This document shows positions 33,023 through 64,000 of a stretch of DNA of 64,000 nt, one piece after another. The position numbers and the translations under genes were made by a program. The notes beneath the pieces were generated by a model. It was not told where the DNA came from and did no database searches. It saw nothing but the letters and a program-made list of their open reading frames with translations. Positions within the stretch are counted from its first letter, which is position 1. Each line of letters starts with the position of its first letter. Origin of the DNA: Actinostola sp. cb2023 (Eukaryota; Cnidaria; Anthozoa; Actiniaria; Actinostolidae); contig JAUJYZ010000575.1 of assembly GCA_033675265.1 (NCBI GenBank), positions 62,001 through 126,000 on the forward strand, written 5' to 3'.

Positions 33023-34200
33023 GACATTATAGTTATTAGTTCAGTCATGCTATCAACGAAGAGGTGTGAGTTACCTGGCAGCACTTACACACCTCAGTAT
33101 TATCTTTCATTGTTGCATGTGTATTCAACTTTAGTTGGGCTACGTATTTCGGGTGGATATTTTACATACAATTGACATTAGTATTTCTCAATAGCTATTA
33201 ATACAGCTGTAATACTCTAAAATATCTCTAACACAACTCTAACTCAAATAGAAATTGAAGGGCGCCATGCAAGAACAATGTAAGTGATCTCTGATCGAAA
33301 TCTAAATTCTCCTCAAGATTCTTTAACTTTCAATGGAGAATTTGGGTTTTGATCACAAGTCACTTTCTCCATTCTTGCAGGGACCCCTAGAATACTTTTA
33401 AGCTAAACTCAGAAGAATATATGTAAATGCTGTAAGCAAAGGCTAGTAAGCAAAGGCTCAAAATCATATCCGTTCAGTGTCTTCATTACAAGACTTGACG
33501 AAGCTTCGTGCTTCGTGAAGGTGATATTTGTAATAAAATGAAAGCAAAGCTACAATGCATTGTTTATATTCATTTGTCAGACTTGTCCCAATATGTTATA
33601 CAGTTGAACCTCCAGTTGCGACCACTCTTATAAGCGACCACCTCTCCTAAGCGACACGTTTTCCAAAATACCAAAAGTTCAGTTCCAAGCCAAATCACTA
33701 TAGTTGGAACCTCTCGTAAGCGACCACCTCTCGTTTAGCGACCACATCGCTTGACATTTTGGGTGGTCGATTATGGGAGGTTCGACTATAATGATTGGTA
33801 TATTACGCACATTTTGATTGGTTGAGGGCCATTATTATTAGTGAATACAGGACACAGATGACGTCACTAAATCACGCAATTCTCACAATATTATATAAAG
33901 CCACTAGGAATGCATAGTAGATTGGCAGTTTCTCACAAAGGGGTATTTTTGAAGTATCCGCACTAATTTATGATAGCAGTAACATTATTGACCCCATCCC
34001 AAAGTGACGGGTGCATAGACAGGACATCAAAATGTGTTACTACAACGGCTGAGAAAGATTGGCCACAAGCAATTTTCTTCTTCTGCGGGATTCCTGTGTA
34101 AAAGAAGAGGACTTCCTTCTATATCCTCTTCTATACACAGGGATCCCAAAGGAGAGGAGATACTTGGTAAAAATCAGCATTACCACAGGTAGCCCGCCAC
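33023..34200. other. Intergenic between the convergent APRT and kinase genes
   Basis: No supported gene. It contains the element at 33599-33791; the remainder is AT-rich and unique. Confidence 0.5.
33599..33791. mobile_element. MITE with GCGACCACCTCTC internal repeats
   Basis: Ends TATACAGTTGAACCTCC and GGGAGGTTCGACTATA are inverted; the inside has AAGCGACCACCTCTC twice or more. It looks like the ancestral form of the arrays at 14845-15130 and 46823-48665. Confidence 0.75.
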
Positions 34201-34207
34201 TTAAAAC

Positions 34208-62931
<28,724 letters not shown>

Positions 62932-63524
62932 GACTCTTCGAGGCTAATGGACGCCGGGAAGATGGACGGAATCGTACGTCGAGCAACACTGAACTAATGC
63001 TGGTGAAACTTCAACGCCGAAAATGCAATACAAACTTGTCATTGTCCAATTTGAAATTCAATCAATTAATTAGCACGTCACTCAGTCTTTGTTTAGAGAT
63101 GTTAGTCTTAACCCAAATGACAGAGTGCTTTACAACCAAATAAACCCAGCATCGACACCAACGCAAATGTCAACATTTGGTGGAATTAGTTTTGTTTGAA
63201 CGATAAATAGCCCAATTGGAAGAGAAATCGTTGCTTTTCAGGAATTTTCCTGTGTCCATCGAGAGAGAACCACTGACAGCGTCAGACAATTAAGGTGCAA
63301 TTATACATTATTTACGGTTGGTTAGTATTTGATAAAGGCGTGGTGCTGTATACTATACAAGGTTTAATACGTCAGAAAGGTTAAGGTATTCAAAGAACGA
63401 ATGGCAGTTGTATGTTAAGTGGTCTAGCATGATCTATACTTCAGCATAAGAACACTGACACCGGGAACTGAGAGGCATAAGTGAAGAGGCGGCGAGAAAG
63501 CGGCAGTAACAGCAGTAGAAGATA

Positions 63525-63530
<6 letters not shown>
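62932..63530 (-). promoter_or_regulatory. Presumed 5' flank of the kinase gene
   Basis: No ORF of note. No TATA element stands out at a set distance. The region is bounded upstream by the AGT microsatellite. Confidence 0.3.

Positions 63531-64000
<470 letters not shown>

Overview
The window is genomic DNA from a multicellular animal, most likely a marine invertebrate. The genes are split by GT-AG introns, exons are short (35 to 313 nt), intergenic space is large, and much of the sequence is short inverted-repeat transposons (MITEs) and tandem arrays. I could not assign a phylum. Nothing looks bacterial, viral or organellar, and I saw no tRNA, rRNA or CRISPR array.

Three protein-coding genes can be followed exon by exon. 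(1) A transmembrane prolyl 4-hydroxylase (P4HTM-like), plus strand, 17841-28135, ten exons, 501 codons. (2) Adenine phosphoribosyltransferase (APRT), plus strand, 29235-32380, five exons, 185 codons. (3) A CaMKII/CASK-like protein kinase, minus strand, 62931-34208, seven exons over 28.7 kb. The first two lie head-to-tail about 1.1 kb apart; the kinase converges on APRT. I see no functional link between the three. A few orphan exon-like segments occur in the first 10.5 kb.

Layout: 1-17 kb is intergenic, with a 138-bp repeat, a 26-bp repeat, an inverted duplication around 5.0/7.4 kb, several MITEs, TTA microsatellites and a 48-bp array at 12.6-14.8 kb. 17.8-28.1 kb is the P4HTM gene; its introns hold an 11-bp array (about 140 copies), a GATA array, a 12-bp array, homopolymer tracts and a sevenfold repeat of the end of exon 8. 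28.2-33.8 kb holds APRT and at least six inverted-repeat elements. 34.2-62.9 kb is the kinase gene. Its introns are mostly tandem arrays: 5.6 kb of a 74-bp satellite, a 2.3-kb zone where that satellite blends with ACT triplets, 1.7 kb of nearly pure ACT, a 1.8-kb inverted pair of 17-bp arrays, and 11.6 kb of a 53/55-bp minisatellite. A 1.2-kb DNA transposon sits in kinase intron 1 with a clean 9-bp target duplication. The window ends inside an AGT microsatellite.

The observations most worth following are the duplicated exon end with its splice donor in P4HTM, the kinase intron array carrying about 200 donor-like motifs on the sense strand, a kinase exon that is frameshifted exactly where it resembles the neighbouring satellite, and the birth of arrays from recognisable single-copy or MITE ancestors.
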